A program made the translations under genes and the position numbers. This document shows, piece by piece, positions 62,883-64,000 of a stretch of 64,000 nucleotides of DNA. How positions within the stretch are numbered: the stretch's first letter is position 1; each line of letters begins with the position of its first letter. The notes under the pieces were generated by a model that saw only the letters and a program-made list of their open reading frames with translations, made no database searches and was not told where the DNA came from. Source of the DNA: Neckera pumila (taxonomy: Eukaryota; Streptophyta; Bryopsida; Hypnales; Neckeraceae); assembly GCA_963969595.1 (NCBI GenBank), contig OZ018413.1, positions 2,358,501 through 2,422,500 of the forward strand, written 5' to 3'.

Positions 62883-64000
62883 CAGGCCTTGTACAGTGGG
62901 AGTGGACTTTTCTATCAGTAATCCTGGACATATCCCATCTCAGCCATGCCTTGTCATTGACTTCATTTCTCTCCCCTGTTTCTGGAAGCCTTCAGGTCTA
63001 AACTAGCTTTGGTATTGTGAATATTCTCATTTTTTGCTAAAGCTCATCGTGTGTTCAGAGCAGGCAAATGAACGTGTCCAAAGCTCAAGAAGTTTATCCA
63101 GAGTTTATATGTAATTAAAATCTTCCTCTCCCTTTCTTAGATTATGGCCCACTGGGTCATCGTGCTTTCTTATTTCTGCCCCACCCTAGCCAGTTTACCT
63201 AGTTGAGGACAACCCTCTCTCTTGGCATCGACCTGACGCAGACTGACATCAATTGTAATTAGGGATTTTAAACAGTTCACCAACTTCACCAAAATTTTAC
63301 AGTTTAAACATTATTGAAGTGTGGTGATCTGTTGAACATGTGATAATACAATCTGTGTGTTACTGTTTGTGTTTTTTTTCTTGTTTATTTGTTGCGTTGA
63401 AGTGAATGGGATATCGTAATGCTAAAGTAGGACAAGACTATGAGATGTAACGATGCTTAGTTGCCATCCCTAGAGATTTGGACTTCTTTGACGTCCTGTA
63501 GTTTAGGATATCCTCCTTATGTTCATATGCTGCTCTTCAAAGGTAGGGTATGTTGTGCTTAGCCTCATGATTTTCTGTTTTTCTCCCACAAGAAGTGTCT
63601 ACTTAGCATATGGCAATGCATTGTGACTTGTAAACTTGAACCAACTATTCACTTGGACAAACACTATTTGGAAGCACGTGGTACTTCTCAAATGTTGGAT
63701 CACTGTGCACACTGATGGGTACTATTTTTCTATTGATAAGAGCAGGTGTCCGTATTCAAAATTGGCCAAACTTTGTTGAAAAAACTAAAGAAATTTTGGA
63801 ATTTATATGGAAGTGTGCAATGTTTGCAAGAGGAAAATTAGAATTGTTGTTGGCAAAAGGGAGAGGCTTGAGAAAAGTGGAGAGGCAACTTTTTGACTTT
63901 TGGGAAATTGTTTTTTGCAGTGGATGTGAGTTACTTCTAAAATGTAGTTTCTTCCACCGTCGCAATCCTATTTTCATTTCAATATACTAGTGAGGCTAGA
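62883..64000. other. 3' flank of the F-box gene
   Basis: Contains the untranslated end of the F-box gene; an ATATGTAATTAAAA stretch near 63108 could serve in polyadenylation. A 91-codon frame at 63715-63990 has no recognisable domain. No other element was seen. Confidence 0.4.

Overview
This is a nuclear window from a plant, most likely a land plant and possibly a moss or another seed-free lineage. The evidence is interrupted genes with GT-AG introns, gene families typical of plants (SWEET transporter, plastid CRM-domain protein, F-box/kelch), AT-rich introns and intergenic DNA against GC-richer exons, and telo-box motifs (AAACCCTAA type) near gene starts. The species cannot be fixed from the sequence alone. 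No rRNA, CRISPR array, viral genome or bacterial operon was seen. All exon models below were built by eye from reading frames, splice dinucleotides and phase, and each one closes in frame.

Layout. Positions 1-12200 are accessory DNA: a diverged tandem duplication of about 0.93 kb, a possible LTR with a decayed element-type coding region (6.7-9.0 kb), and the first copy of a CATTAG-ended MITE. At 12237-14512 (minus) is a four-exon plastid-type CRM/YhbY RNA-binding protein. At 14793-17150 lie two related fold-back elements; the first is a nearly perfect palindrome of about 1.4 kb. At 19397-24291 (plus) is a six-exon SWEET sugar transporter whose first exon has no visible ATG. At 25928-33107 (minus) is a ten-exon gene for a membrane protein of about 1207 residues, with a signal peptide, Ig-like ectodomain, about nine or ten membrane segments and a Ser-rich tail. 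At 34.8-50.8 kb is a repeat-rich gulf: three PIF/Harbinger-like elements joined head to tail at shared TAA sites, a 130-bp MITE, three copies of a 0.6-0.7 kb repeat, an LTR fragment, and a possible reverse-transcriptase relic.

The right part is gene-dense. At 51128-54041 (minus) is a four-exon gene for a probable plastid protein of unknown function. It is divergent from a three-exon dephospho-CoA kinase gene (COAE, 54802-56806, plus), and the 0.76-kb gap between them may hold a shared promoter. The tail and 3' end of COAE are partly repeated downstream. At 60287-62882 (plus) is a four-exon F-box/kelch protein, probably a substrate receptor of an SCF ubiquitin ligase.

The genes do not form a pathway; they are independent housekeeping, transport and regulatory genes separated by transposon debris. 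The most unusual features are the chained TAA-sharing elements, the large near-perfect palindrome beside its diverged relative, the ATG-less SWEET exon 1, the partial tandem duplication of the COAE tail, and a dispersed repeat of about 190 bp that supplies a COAE splice acceptor.
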